A program made the position numbers and the translations under genes. A stretch of 64,000 nucleotides of DNA, taken from the NCBI RefSeq assembly GCF_034427455.1, contig NZ_JAXQNN010000004.1, forward strand, positions 214,457 to 278,456, written 5' to 3'. The DNA comes from Jeotgalibacillus haloalkalitolerans. GTDB lineage: Bacteria > Bacillota > Bacilli > Bacillales > Jeotgalibacillaceae. This document shows, one piece after another, positions 52,754-61,002 of the stretch (positions are counted from its first letter, which is position 1; every line of letters begins with the position of its first letter). Under the pieces are notes generated by a model. It worked only from the letters and a program-made list of their open reading frames with translations. It searched no databases and was not told where the DNA came from.

Positions 52754-52880
52754 CGTATAACCCCCTGCTGTCTTTTCATTCATCTTAATGGAAGCACGCT
52801 GCGATTGAAAGCAGATGTATTAAAAAATAGCTGCAAAATTGAAACACTGAAAATTTATTCAGCAAATTCTTCAAAAGGGG

Positions 52881-52934
52881 TTGAATCATATTTTATAAAC
52901 GAATATTATATAACTTGTGCTTAAAAATGTTCGT
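52881..52934 (+). promoter_or_regulatory. Promoter with PurR-type box of the purine permease
   Basis: TTGAAT (52881-52886), 17-nt spacer, TATTAT (52904-52909). Two inverted half-sites overlap it: ACGAATATT (52899-52907) and AATGTTCGT (52926-52934), 18 nt apart, in the orientation of a Bacillus PurBox pair. No purine riboswitch was seen. Confidence 0.6.
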
Positions 52935-52956
52935 ATTTTAACAAAGGACTGATTTG

Positions 52957-54261
52957 ATGTTTCGCTTTCATTTAAAAGAAAATAATACGACTGTCAAAAC
53001 TGAACTATTGGCAGGCTTCACAACATTTATGACCATGGTGTACATCGTTGTGGTCAATCCGATTATTTTATCGAGTGCCGGTGTACCTTTTGATCAGGTG
53101 TTTCTTGCAACCATTATCGCAACAGTCATTGGAACGCTATGGATGGCATTAATGGCGAATTATCCGATTGCGATTGCACCGGGTATGGGGTTAAATGCAT
53201 ACTTTGCCTTCTCAGTAGTCGGGACGAATACAAATATCACATATGAAGTAGCTTTCGCAGCAGTGTTTGTTGCCGGGGTGATCTTTACGATTCTTTCTCT
53301 GACTTCATTCAGAAAGAAACTGATTGAAGCCATTCCTGATAACCTGAAGCACGGGATTACCGCAGGAATTGGGTTATTTATCGCATTTATCGGGATGAGA
53401 ATGACGGGCATCATTGTCGCACACCCTGACAATCTTGTTGCGCTTGGTGACCTTCATTCTTCATCTGTTATTCTTGCTTTCACAGGTCTTGCTGTTACAT
53501 TGATTCTGATGGCGTTAAATGTAAATGGCGCACTGTTTATCGGCATGATTTTCACCGGTGCAGTTGCCTACTTTACCGGTCAGCTTGAGTTTGATGGTGT
53601 CATGGCTGTTCCGAGTCTGCCTGAGGGAATCATTATCTCAAACCCGATCGCAGCATTTGGTGATGTGATTCAATATGGCTTATTCGCAGTGGTCTTCTCA
53701 TTTCTTCTGGTGACAATTTTTGATACAACCGGCACGATGATCGGCGTTGCCCAGCAGGCGGGTCTGATGAAAGGAAAATCGATGCCGCGTGCACGTCAGG
53801 CTCTCCTTGCTGACTCAATTGCCGCTACAGCCGGCGCAATGGTCGGGACAAGCCCGACTTCAGCTTATATTGAATCCTCTTCAGGTGTTGCTGCAGGCGG
53901 ACGTACAGGGCTGACTACCGTTACAGTAGCAGGATTATTTATCGTGGCTGCATTTTTCGGACCGCTTGTTGGTGCCGTTTCAGGCGTATCAGCCATTACA
54001 GCACCGGCGCTCATTATTGTCGGCAGTCTGATGATGGGGAGTATCTCGCATATTAAATGGGGAGAAATTGATGAAGCCTTCCCTGCATTTTTAATTATTC
54101 TGAGCATGCCGCTCACTTCAAGTATTGCAACAGGGATTGCGCTCGGCTTTATTTCTTATCCGATTTTAAAAATTGTAAAGGGTAAATGGAGAGAGGTTCA
54201 TTTCCTTGTCTATCTGTTTGCCATTTTGTTTGCTTACCAGCTGGTATTTTTACCGCATTAA
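52957..54261 (+). CDS. AzgA/PbuG-type purine permease
   Basis: A 434-residue carrier with 12-14 helices. TELLAGFTTFMTMVYIVVVNPIILSSAG, the substrate helix IAPGMGLNAYFAFSVV, FDTTGTMIGVAQQAGLM and GTSPTSAYIESSSGVAAGGRTGLT mark the AzgA-like group of guanine/hypoxanthine permeases (PbuG, PbuO in B. subtilis). AAAGGAC lies before the ATG. The PurR-type site, without a riboswitch, fits control by cellular purine need. Confidence 0.88.
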   Translation: MFRFHLKENNTTVKTELLAGFTTFMTMVYIVVVNPIILSSAGVPFDQVFLATIIATVIGTLWMALMANYPIAIAPGMGLNAYFAFSVVGTNTNITYEVAFAAVFVAGVIFTILSLTSFRKKLIEAIPDNLKHGITAGIGLFIAFIGMRMTGIIVAHPDNLVALGDLHSSSVILAFTGLAVTLILMALNVNGALFIGMIFTGAVAYFTGQLEFDGVMAVPSLPEGIIISNPIAAFGDVIQYGLFAVVFSFLLVTIFDTTGTMIGVAQQAGLMKGKSMPRARQALLADSIAATAGAMVGTSPTSAYIESSSGVAAGGRTGLTTVTVAGLFIVAAFFGPLVGAVSGVSAITAPALIIVGSLMMGSISHIKWGEIDEAFPAFLIILSMPLTSSIATGIALGFISYPILKIVKGKWREVHFLVYLFAILFAYQLVFLPH

Positions 54262-54262
54262 C

Positions 54263-54310
54263 AAAAAGGAAGATAACGCTGTATTGAATAAGCGCTATCT
54301 TCCTTTTTTG
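54263..54310 (+). terminator. Intrinsic terminator
   Basis: AAAAAGGAAGATA/TATCTTCCTTTTT long hairpin. Confidence 0.85.
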
Positions 54311-54331
54311 TTTTTGGCTTTGTTAAAGTTG

Positions 54332-54460
54332 GCTGTTGATTTCCGCTTCAGGGGGACGCTTTCCGCGGCCGGGCGGTGAGCCCGCAGGCTTCGCCATGCC
54401 AGGTCTCACACGTCCCTTCCTGCCGCAGGAGTCGCCCCCTTCCGCTCCAATCATCAGCTG
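54332..54460. repeat. Family B repeat copy 2
   Basis: Ends GCTGTTGATTTCCGCTTCAG and CCGCTCCAATCATCAGC; inner GGGGGACGCTTTCCGCGGCC and TGCCGCAGGAGTCGCCCCC. Between the convergent permease and yhbH genes. Confidence 0.8.
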
Positions 54461-54516
54461 TGCAGTAACAACAATATCATTTAACAAAGCGTTGTTTTTT
54501 ACAATAAGCTTTATCA

Positions 54517-55647
54517 TTACACACTTAATCTTTTACTGAGAAAATACTTCAGCGCATCCAGCACTTCCGTTTTCCGTCTGACGATAAATGTTCTGATGTC
54601 CTCCTGTTCTGACTTCGCAAAAACTGACATCAGAGAGGACTGCCGGTGATACTGGCTGACTTCGCCGTATCCAAGCATGTTGCAGTGTTCTGCCAGCTGT
54701 TTTATCAGCGGGAGACATCTCTCATTATCCGAAGTAAGGTTGTCACCATCTGAAATGTGGAAGGCGTAAATATTATACCTTTCGACAGGATAATCACTTT
54801 CAATAATGTCAAGCGCTTTCCGGTAAGCGGAGGAACAGATCGTACCGCCACTCTCCCCTTTAGTAAAAAACGTCTCTTCTTCTACTTCTTTAGCTTCTGT
54901 ATGATGAGAAACAAACCTGATTTCCACATGTGAGTAATGTAACTTCAGAAATTTGACCAGCCAGAAAAAAAAGCTTCTTGCAATATATTTTTCAAACATC
55001 CCCATTGAACCACTCGTATCCATCATTGCGATCACAGCTGCCTTTGATTCCTTTTCTTTTGTTTCAGTCCATGTCTTATAACGGATATCCTCAGGCAGGA
55101 TCGGATGAAACCCTTTTTCCCCATTCATCGCATTGCGCTTAAATGCGGTCATCATTGTTTTTTTCTTATCAATATTACCTGTCAGACCCTTTGTTCTGAT
55201 ATCAGTGAACTGAATGCCTTCTTTAGACGCATCTACTTCTTCTTTCTGCTTAAAATCGGGGAGTTCCAGCTGGCTGAACAGAGCTGTTTCAATTTCTTCT
55301 ATTGATACTTCCGCTTCAACATAATCTTCACCCGGATCAGAACCCGCCTGCCTGCCGCTCTCCTTACCGCCGGATCTCGCGATAATGTCTCCTTCTTCGC
55401 TATCTCCATTGCCCTGCCCAATATGCTTCTTTTTCGAATGATCATAACGGATTTTATATTCATCCAGTGAACGAACCGGAATCTTCACGACTTTTTTTCC
55501 ATCTGACATAATCACATTTTCTTCTGTAATCAGTTCTGGAAGCCTGTCTTTAATTGCCTGCTGTATTTTCCGACTATGTCTGATCTGATCCTCCTGGCCC
55601 TGCTGATGGAGGGACCAGTCTTCCTTTGATACGATAGAACCCTGCAT
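54517..55647 (-). CDS. yhbH: Sporulation protein YhbH (DUF444)
   Basis: A 376-residue protein. The N-terminal DUF444 part includes EDWSLHQQGQEDQIRHSRKIQQAIKDRLPELI; the C-terminal half is von Willebrand A-like with the metal-site-like motif VIAMMDTSGSMGMFEKYIARSFFFWLVKFL and a second GGTICSSAY stretch. In B. subtilis it is made in the mother cell and works together with PrkA and SpoVR. GGTGGAGG precedes the ATG, and a sigma-E-type promoter lies just upstream. Confidence 0.92.
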   Translation of the reverse strand: MQGSIVSKEDWSLHQQGQEDQIRHSRKIQQAIKDRLPELITEENVIMSDGKKVVKIPVRSLDEYKIRYDHSKKKHIGQGNGDSEEGDIIARSGGKESGRQAGSDPGEDYVEAEVSIEEIETALFSQLELPDFKQKEEVDASKEGIQFTDIRTKGLTGNIDKKKTMMTAFKRNAMNGEKGFHPILPEDIRYKTWTETKEKESKAAVIAMMDTSGSMGMFEKYIARSFFFWLVKFLKLHYSHVEIRFVSHHTEAKEVEEETFFTKGESGGTICSSAYRKALDIIESDYPVERYNIYAFHISDGDNLTSDNERCLPLIKQLAEHCNMLGYGEVSQYHRQSSLMSVFAKSEQEDIRTFIVRRKTEVLDALKYFLSKRLSV

Positions 55648-55676
55648 AAGTTGCCTCCACCCTTTTCCTTTTCTTC

Positions 55677-55704
55677 ATTGTATGAAAGATCTCTTAAATT
55701 ATTT
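55677..55704 (-). promoter_or_regulatory. Sigma-E-type promoter of yhbH
   Basis: On the minus strand AAATAAT (55698-55704), 13-nt spacer, CATACAAT (55677-55684), the latter a perfect sigma-E -10. Confidence 0.7.
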
Positions 55705-55742
55705 CATCAGAATTGAAGAAAAGATTACTTAAAAATGGCATC

Positions 55743-55771
55743 AAAAAAGACCTGTAAAAACAGGCCTTTTA
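55743..55771 (-). terminator. Intrinsic terminator
   Basis: AAAGGCCTG/CAGGTCTTT hairpin with TTT tail at the end of the membrane protein gene. Confidence 0.7.
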
Positions 55772-56074
55772 CACACTCTTTTCCTGAGCAGTAGAGCGCG
55801 ATGCATCCAATAACAGGATTACAGCGGTTACCACGTGCATCACAAATCCGAGAAACGGCACGACCCCTACGACGGATGTCACAATACCAAAAATACTGCC
55901 TGTCTTGGATGTAAAGTCACGTGCTGCAAATACTAACGTAACGATATGGAGTGCAAGCATAATCCATAAAGGTGCCCATGAAGTACCAATTACGATCAGA
56001 CCACCAAGGATCGGAATGGCAAAAAACGCCTCAAGTCCGCCTGTGATCCACTTCATTGTTGTAGAAATCCTCAT
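55769..56074 (-). CDS. Small membrane protein, unknown
   Basis: A 101-residue protein with three to four hydrophobic segments (GGLEAFFAIPILGGLIVIGTSWAPLWIMLALHIVTLVFAA..., FGIVTSVVGVVPFLGFVMHVVTAVILLL). AAAGGAC lies upstream of the ATG at 56074. No motif seen. It stands between yhbH and the paralogous 56-residue genes. Confidence 0.7.
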   Translation of the reverse strand: MRISTTMKWITGGLEAFFAIPILGGLIVIGTSWAPLWIMLALHIVTLVFAARDFTSKTGSIFGIVTSVVGVVPFLGFVMHVVTAVILLLDASRSTAQEKSV

Positions 56075-56174
56075 CAACTATCAAGTCCTTTCTTCATTTA
56101 CTTATCATATATGGCATAATCACTGTTTTCAATTCATACCTCTTATACGTATATTATCTGAAAAAGTTTCAAAA

Positions 56175-56209
56175 AAAATAACCAGTTTTTTATCACTGGT
56201 TACTTTTTA
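56175..56209. terminator. Terminator, both directions
   Basis: AAAATAACCAGT pairs with ACTGGTTACTTTT around a T-rich loop; it overlaps the stop of the next minus-strand gene. Confidence 0.75.
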
Positions 56210-56377
56210 AGCTTTTTCTTCATATTGAATTGGGTCCGATAGCTTCTTACTCGATTTCAACTCTCCGCCTGACCGGATTTTCTCCATCTGCTTCCCAAGC
56301 ATCACGAGCTCTTCCATCGTGCTCGCCATACTCCCATTTACCGGCTCAAGCTCTTTAAAATACTCTCTGCCTGGCAT
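56207..56377 (-). CDS. 56-residue protein, paralogue 1
   Basis: A soluble 56-residue protein, MPGREYFKELEPVNGSMASTMEELVMLGKQMEKIRSGGEL.... The stretch NGSMAS-MEEL--LGKQMEKIR is repeated in the gene at 56987-57157, which has exactly the same length. GGAGGGGA precedes the ATG by 7 nt. Family and function unknown to me. Confidence 0.65.
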   Translation of the reverse strand: MPGREYFKELEPVNGSMASTMEELVMLGKQMEKIRSGGELKSSKKLSDPIQYEEKA

Positions 56378-56436
56378 AAAAAATCCCCTCCGAATTTTTT
56401 TCTATTGTGCCATTGTGAGAAAATTCAGTCAAATCA

Positions 56437-56683
56437 AGAAAGGCGGAAGGCGCTCGTTCAGCTCCGACAGACATAAGACGCGGAGCGGAAAACGGGTGGT
56501 CTTTCCCGTTTACCGATGCGTGGCTTATGATCCGAGGAGCTAGCGCCTGGAGCTGGACAATAAAGAAAAGCGGAAGCAGGCGTTCAGGTCCGACAAGCAT
56601 AAGACGCAATGAGAGAAATGGGTGCCCTTCCCCATTTTCTCATTGTGGCTTATGACTCGAGGACCTGCCTGCTGGAGCTGGAC
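56437..56683. repeat. Tandem pair of family C repeats
   Basis: First unit 56437-56559 (AAAGGCGGAAGGCGCTCGTT to GCTAGCGCCTGGAGCTGGAC), second 56564-56683 (AAAAGCGGAAGCAGGCGTTC to CTGCCTGCTGGAGCTGGAC). Nearly identical in order and sequence to the pair at 4618-4862: in both, the first unit carries CGCTCGTTCAGC and the second GCAGGC. Confidence 0.85.
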
Positions 56684-56986
56684 ACCATAGAAAAGCGGAG
56701 ACGGGCGTACACGTTGGACTGAGGCGCCGGTGTGTGCGAATAATCAAAAAGGTGAGCGAAAAAAACTGATTGGTGAAAGATAAAACTTAAAAGCTGGCTT
56801 ATAACCCCGACGGTCATAGAGCAAACATTAAATAAAACAATTGCTGGAAGTATTATTCATAAAGGTGATAGATAAAATCCAAAAGCTGAGCGAATAACCC
56901 CCCGGTTACTCAATCTGCCTGCCTACTCGCTCCACTTCAACACCCCCAGCCTCCGCTACTAACCCAAACAAAAAAGAAGAGGCCGA
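56684..56986. repeat. Degenerate C unit and family D repeat, two units
   Basis: After a fragment of a third C unit (AAAAGCGGAGACGGGCG, 56692-56708) come two D units: ATAATCAAAAAGGTGAGCG...ACTTAAAAGCTGG (56740-56797) and TATTCATAAAGGTGATAGA...TCCAAAAGCTGAGCGAATAA (about 56853-56897). No protein frame is supported in this stretch. Confidence 0.6.
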
Positions 56987-57157
56987 TTACTCCTCTTCTT
57001 CAAACTGCTCAGTACCGGGTTCCCGGTGCTTTTTCAATTGTTCATTTGTACGCATCTTTTCCATCTGACGGCCAAGCTGATCCATTTCTTCAAGGTCACT
57101 TGCCATGGAACTGTTATCAGGCATTTCATGTTTGTCGTGTTCATGTTTCTTCGTCAT
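56987..57157 (-). CDS. 56-residue protein, paralogue 2
   Basis: MTKKHEHDKHEMPDNSSMASDLEEMDQLGRQMEKMR...EQFEEEE: a His-rich N-terminus, the shared NxSMAS-LEE--LGRQMEKMR core, and an acidic end. Paralogue of the gene at 56207-56377, same strand and length, separated by C and D repeats. AGAGGTG precedes the ATG. It lies just downstream of prkA. Confidence 0.65.
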   Translation of the reverse strand: MTKKHEHDKHEMPDNSSMASDLEEMDQLGRQMEKMRTNEQLKKHREPGTEQFEEEE

Positions 57158-57207
57158 GTCTTTTCACCTCTGCTGTGAATATACCCTTCATTCACAGCAG
57201 AAAAACG

Positions 57208-59103
57208 TTATCTGTTTAATAGTGAGCCGACATAACGCAGCAAATCATTGGCACTGACGGAGTTATATCCGTATTCATCAATCAGCCTTGCGATGACTTC
57301 ATTCATTTTCTTCAGCTGGAGTTCATCAGGTGTTTTTGAAGAAGTCGTGATTTTAACAACATCCTTTAAATCAGAGAACAGCTTTTTCTGAATCGCTTCT
57401 TTCAGCCTGCTGTGGGATTGATAGTCAAACCGCCTCCCTTTTCTTGCAAATGCTGAAATCCTGATCAGAATTTCTTCTCTGAATGCTTTTTTCGCATTCT
57501 CAGAAACGCCGATCTGCTCTTCAATTGAGCGCATCAGCCTTTCATCAGGATGCATCTCCTCACCGGTTAAAGGATCCTTCAACTTGGATTTATGACAATA
57601 GGACTCTACATTGTCGAGATAATTATCCATCAGCGTTTTTGCGGACTCTTCATAGGAGTAGACGAATGCTTTTTGTACTTCTTTTTTAGCCAGCTCATCA
57701 AACTCTTTCCTTGCAAGGGATATACATGTTAAGTAATATTCCCTGCTCTCTTTAGAAATGGAAGCATGCTGATCAAATCCTTCTTTCAAGGATCTCAGAA
57801 CATCAAGCGCATTGATTGAAGACAGTTCCTTTTTGATGATCGTTGAAGAAATCCGGTTCAGGACATAACGCGGATCAATTCCTTCCATTCCTTCTCCTGA
57901 ATGCTCTCTTTTCAGCTCTTCAACATCCGATTCGCCAAACCCTTCAACGGATTCGCCATCATACATTTTCATTTTATTAATCAGATTAATGTCTTTCCGC
58001 TTTGGCTCCTTCAGACGGGTTAAAACAGTAAATACAGCTGCAGTACGCAATGTATGCGGTGCAATATGAACATCAGCCACATCACTTTGTGAGATCAGCT
58101 TCTCATAGATTTTTTCCTCTTCAGATACACGCAGATTATACGGCATTGGCATTACAATCATTCTGGAGTGCAATGCCTCATTTTTCTTATTTGAAATAAA
58201 TGAGCGGTATTCTGTTTCATTGGTATGGGCGACAATCATTTCATCAGCTGAAATCAGCGCAAACCGTCCTGCTTTAAAGTTCCCTTCCTGAGTCAGGGAG
58301 AGAAGATGCCACAGGAACTTTTCATCGCACTTCAGCATTTCCTGAAATTCCATCAGGCCTCTGTTTGCTTTATTCAATTCCCCGTCAAAACGGTATGCTC
58401 TCGGATCTGATTCAGATCCATATTCAGCAATGGTTGAAAAGTCGAGACTGCCCGTTAGATCAGCGATATCCTGAGACTTTGGATCAGATGGACTGAATGT
58501 ACCAATACCGGTCCGTTTATCTTCAGAGAAAAATACGCGTTCAATCGGGACATCCTCTATTCTGTTCCCAAATTCCTTTTCAAGTCTCATCATATTCAGT
58601 GGTGATAGATGCCCTTCAATCCTGACACCATACTCTTTGAAAAAATCTTCTCTCAGCGCTTCAGGAATGAGATGCAGCGGATCTTCATGCATTGGACATC
58701 CCTTGATCGCATAAACAGCTCCGCGATCGGTTCTTGTATATTGTTCAAGTCCTCTTTTTAAAAGTGTAACGAGCGTTGACTTCCCTCCACTTACCGGTCC
58801 CATCAGCAAAAGGATTCTCTTTTTAACATCGAGCCTTCTTGCAGCCGGATGAAAATATTCCTCCACCAGCCGCTCCAATGCCTCTTCCAGTCCAAATAAA
58901 TGACGATTAAAAAACCGGTAGCTCTTTCTGCCATTGATTGTTTCAGTTCCTGCGTCTTTAATCATATTATAAATTCTTGAATGGGCTGATTGTGCAATCC
59001 AGGGCTTATCTTTTAACATCGTCAAATAATCAGAGAAGGTCCCTTCCCATTTAAGCATCGATTCTTCGAGCTGATAGTCTGCCACCCGTTTTAACATATC
59101 CAT
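57208..59103 (-). CDS. prkA: Sporulation-associated AAA protein PrkA
   Basis: A 631-residue protein, the length of B. subtilis PrkA. N-terminal AAA+ module with Walker A LLMGPVSGGKST and GTFSPSDPKSQDIADLTGS, EFQEMLKCDEKFLWHLLSLTQEGNF; the C-terminal part is a PrkA domain (YLDNVESYCHKSKLKDPLTGEEM). Early work called it a kinase, later work an ATPase or protease-like protein needed for sporulation. The ATG at 59103 follows GGGGGAG; the frame is open 15 codons more. Confidence 0.93.
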   Translation of the reverse strand: MDMLKRVADYQLEESMLKWEGTFSDYLTMLKDKPWIAQSAHSRIYNMIKDAGTETINGRKSYRFFNRHLFGLEEALERLVEEYFHPAARRLDVKKRILLLMGPVSGGKSTLVTLLKRGLEQYTRTDRGAVYAIKGCPMHEDPLHLIPEALREDFFKEYGVRIEGHLSPLNMMRLEKEFGNRIEDVPIERVFFSEDKRTGIGTFSPSDPKSQDIADLTGSLDFSTIAEYGSESDPRAYRFDGELNKANRGLMEFQEMLKCDEKFLWHLLSLTQEGNFKAGRFALISADEMIVAHTNETEYRSFISNKKNEALHSRMIVMPMPYNLRVSEEEKIYEKLISQSDVADVHIAPHTLRTAAVFTVLTRLKEPKRKDINLINKMKMYDGESVEGFGESDVEELKREHSGEGMEGIDPRYVLNRISSTIIKKELSSINALDVLRSLKEGFDQHASISKESREYYLTCISLARKEFDELAKKEVQKAFVYSYEESAKTLMDNYLDNVESYCHKSKLKDPLTGEEMHPDERLMRSIEEQIGVSENAKKAFREEILIRISAFARKGRRFDYQSHSRLKEAIQKKLFSDLKDVVKITTSSKTPDELQLKKMNEVIARLIDEYGYNSVSANDLLRYVGSLLNR

Positions 59104-59134
59104 CTGATTCTCCCCCTCTTCTCCTTCATATAAA

Positions 59135-59163
59135 ACGGTATGCAGCACAACCGGTATTCATGA
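59135..59163 (-). promoter_or_regulatory. Possible sigma-E promoter of prkA
   Basis: On the minus strand TCATGAA (59157-59163), 14-nt spacer, CATACCGT (59135-59142). Confidence 0.5.
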
Positions 59164-59281
59164 GCACAGCCTGAAATGAAATCTGCTAATTCACATGACA
59201 GTCATTTCTTTCTCAGACGGATTCATGTATACTTAAATGTATATGAAATTGATTTATACTTTTATCCGGGAGGTATTTTAA

Positions 59282-59380
59282 ATGGGTACAGCACTGATTT
59301 TAGGTATTTGTGTAGCATTCCTTGCAGCGATCTTCACAGCTGGTTATAACGATAAGCCGGGCAAAACAAAAAATAACTAA
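59282..59380 (+). CDS. Tiny membrane protein, 32 residues
   Basis: MGTALILGICVAFLAAIFTAGY followed by a basic tail NDKPGKTKNN: one membrane helix. GGGAGG precedes the ATG by 9 nt. It has its own terminator right after the stop. No family recognised; too short for usual gene finders. Confidence 0.6.
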   Translation: MGTALILGICVAFLAAIFTAGYNDKPGKTKNN

Positions 59381-59408
59381 AAAAAGCTGCCTATGCAGCT
59401 TTTTTTAG
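59380..59408. terminator. Bidirectional terminator
   Basis: AAAAAAGCTGC/GCAGCTTTTTTT hairpin, loop CTAT, between the tiny gene and the NfrA-type gene. Confidence 0.85.
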
Positions 59409-60158
59409 TTATTTCTTCGCAAAATTCTTCCCTTCCACAAACTCTTTCATATACATTCTGTTTTTTCTCTGCAGCATATTTGCCATCTGTTCTGTCCATT
59501 TGTCACTTCTTTTTCCGGACGTACGCTGATGATAATAAGCTGAGATCGCTTCATTGTATTCATCCATCTCCTCTTTTACAGTCGCTTCCTGGTGTCTATA
59601 ACTGTTCTCGTGGTAAATGGACTGGAACGGCATTCTCGGTTTAACAGCTGTTTCCTGATCCGGAACGCCAACAGTCAATCCAAACAGTGGAATGACATGC
59701 TCAGGCGTTTCCAGCAGCTCAGATACTTCAGAAAGGTTATTTCTTAGTCCGCCAATATAACAAATGCCTAACCCCATCGATTCAGCTGCCACAGCTGCAT
59801 TTTGCGCTGCAAGTGAAGCATCAATCACTGAGACCATAAACTTTTCCATTGAAGTAATTGAATCCTCTACATCAGCACCCTCCCACTTCCCAATTAATGA
59901 GTGTCTATATAGATCAGCGCAGAATACAAAGAAGTGACCACTATCTGCCACATAATCCTGCCCGCCTGCGAGTTCAGCAAGCTTTTTCTTTTTCTCCTGA
60001 TCTGTTACGCCAATAATTGAATAAGCCTGTATAAAACTTGATGTAGAAGCCATCTGAGCTGCTTCTACGATCATTTGGACCTGTTCAGGTGACAACTTTT
60101 CATCTTTAAATTTTCTGACTGACCGGTGATTTAACATCGTTTCAATTGTCTGGTTCAT
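59409..60158 (-). CDS. nfrA: NfrA-type nitroreductase
   Basis: A 249-residue FMN oxidoreductase, the length of B. subtilis NfrA1. MLNHRSVRKFKDEKLSPEQVQMIVEAAQMASTSSFIQAYSIIGV is the FMN-binding start; GLGICYIGGLRNN and VPLFGLTVGVPD follow; the C-terminal arm ends NRMYMKEFVEGKNF. These enzymes use NADPH to reduce FMN, nitro compounds and other substrates under stress. GGAGG lies before the ATG at 60158. Confidence 0.88.
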   Translation of the reverse strand: MNQTIETMLNHRSVRKFKDEKLSPEQVQMIVEAAQMASTSSFIQAYSIIGVTDQEKKKKLAELAGGQDYVADSGHFFVFCADLYRHSLIGKWEGADVEDSITSMEKFMVSVIDASLAAQNAAVAAESMGLGICYIGGLRNNLSEVSELLETPEHVIPLFGLTVGVPDQETAVKPRMPFQSIYHENSYRHQEATVKEEMDEYNEAISAYYHQRTSGKRSDKWTEQMANMLQRKNRMYMKEFVEGKNFAKK

Positions 60159-60237
60159 GCTTTCCTCCACCTTTCATCATCTAACTGCTTTCAAGTGTAG
60201 CGTTTTCTTTTACAGCTATTCAAATATTAAGCACTAA

Positions 60238-60274
60238 AAAAGACTGGGACAAATTAAATTTGTCTCAGTCTTCC
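60238..60274 (-). terminator. Terminator joined to A repeat copy 6
   Basis: On the minus strand AAGACTGAGACAAAT pairs with ATTTGTCCCAGTCTT, then TTTTAG. Confidence 0.85.
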
Positions 60275-60279
60275 GTAAT

Positions 60280-60405
60280 CGTTTCGCTGCGCTTCAGGCA
60301 GACGCTTTCCGGACGGAGGTTGCTGAGCCTCCTCAAGCTTCGCTTTCCGGGGTCTCAGCTTCCCTCTAATCGTCCCGGAGTCGCCGCCTTACGCTCCGCT
60401 ACACT
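60280..60405. repeat. Family A repeat copy 6, minus orientation
   Basis: CGTTTCGCTGCGCTTCAGGC to CGCCTTACGCTCCGCTACAC, with GGACGGAGGTTGCTGAGCCT inside. It fills most of the 324-base gap between trmL and the NfrA-type gene. Confidence 0.9.
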
Positions 60406-60482
60406 TAGATGGTAATATTTATTTTATTATATAAATTATTTTTTGTCCCATCATCTGATTAAGCAGCAAACTTTTATCTACT

Positions 60483-60956
60483 TTACCCAAGTGAAGGGAA
60501 GTTCTGCTGTCTTAATGCTTCATATACAAGAATGGCTGCTGTATTTGATAAATTTAATGAGCGTACGTGCTCATTCATTGGAATACGCAGTGCACGGTCT
60601 TTATTATTTTCGATGACATCATCAGGCAACCCTGATGTTTCACGACCGAAAATAAAATAAAAATCCTTATTCAGATCACTGTAATCAAACGTTGAATGCG
60701 GCTGCTTTCCGTACTTCGTCAGATAGAAATATTCCCCGCCTTCACTTGACTGATAAAAGTCCTCAAGGGAATCGTGATAATGAATATCAACATGCTCCCA
60801 GTAATCAAGACCTGCTCGTTTAAGCATTTTATCGTCTGTTGAAAAGCCAAGCGGCTTAATTAAATGTAATGATGTACCAGTCGCTGCACATGTACGCGCA
60901 ATATTACCTGTGTTAGCAGGAATCTCCGGCTGGAATAATACAACGTGTAATCCCAA
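60483..60956 (-). CDS. trmL: tRNA (cytidine/uridine-34 2'-O)-methyltransferase TrmL
   Basis: A 157-residue SPOUT methyltransferase. LHVVLFQPEIPANTGNIARTCAATGTSLHLIKPLGF, FIFGRETSGLP and RIPMNEHVRSLNLSNTAAILVYEALRQ form the knotted SAM site. It methylates the wobble base of tRNA-Leu. The start is a TTG at 60956 with GAGGTGAAG upstream, giving the family length; the frame is open far upstream through the end of yhbB but without similarity. Named CspR in B. subtilis. Confidence 0.88.
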   Translation of the reverse strand: MGLHVVLFQPEIPANTGNIARTCAATGTSLHLIKPLGFSTDDKMLKRAGLDYWEHVDIHYHDSLEDFYQSSEGGEYFYLTKYGKQPHSTFDYSDLNKDFYFIFGRETSGLPDDVIENNKDRALRIPMNEHVRSLNLSNTAAILVYEALRQQNFPSLG

Positions 60957-61002
60957 TTTCTTCACCTCATCATCTATTTCGGCTGAGCCAAGTTCTATTT
61001 TA

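Noticed and set aside
52780..52956. Purine riboswitch before the purine permease
   Set aside because: No TATAATC-type junction motifs or the three-stem layout; the leader after the promoter is too short.
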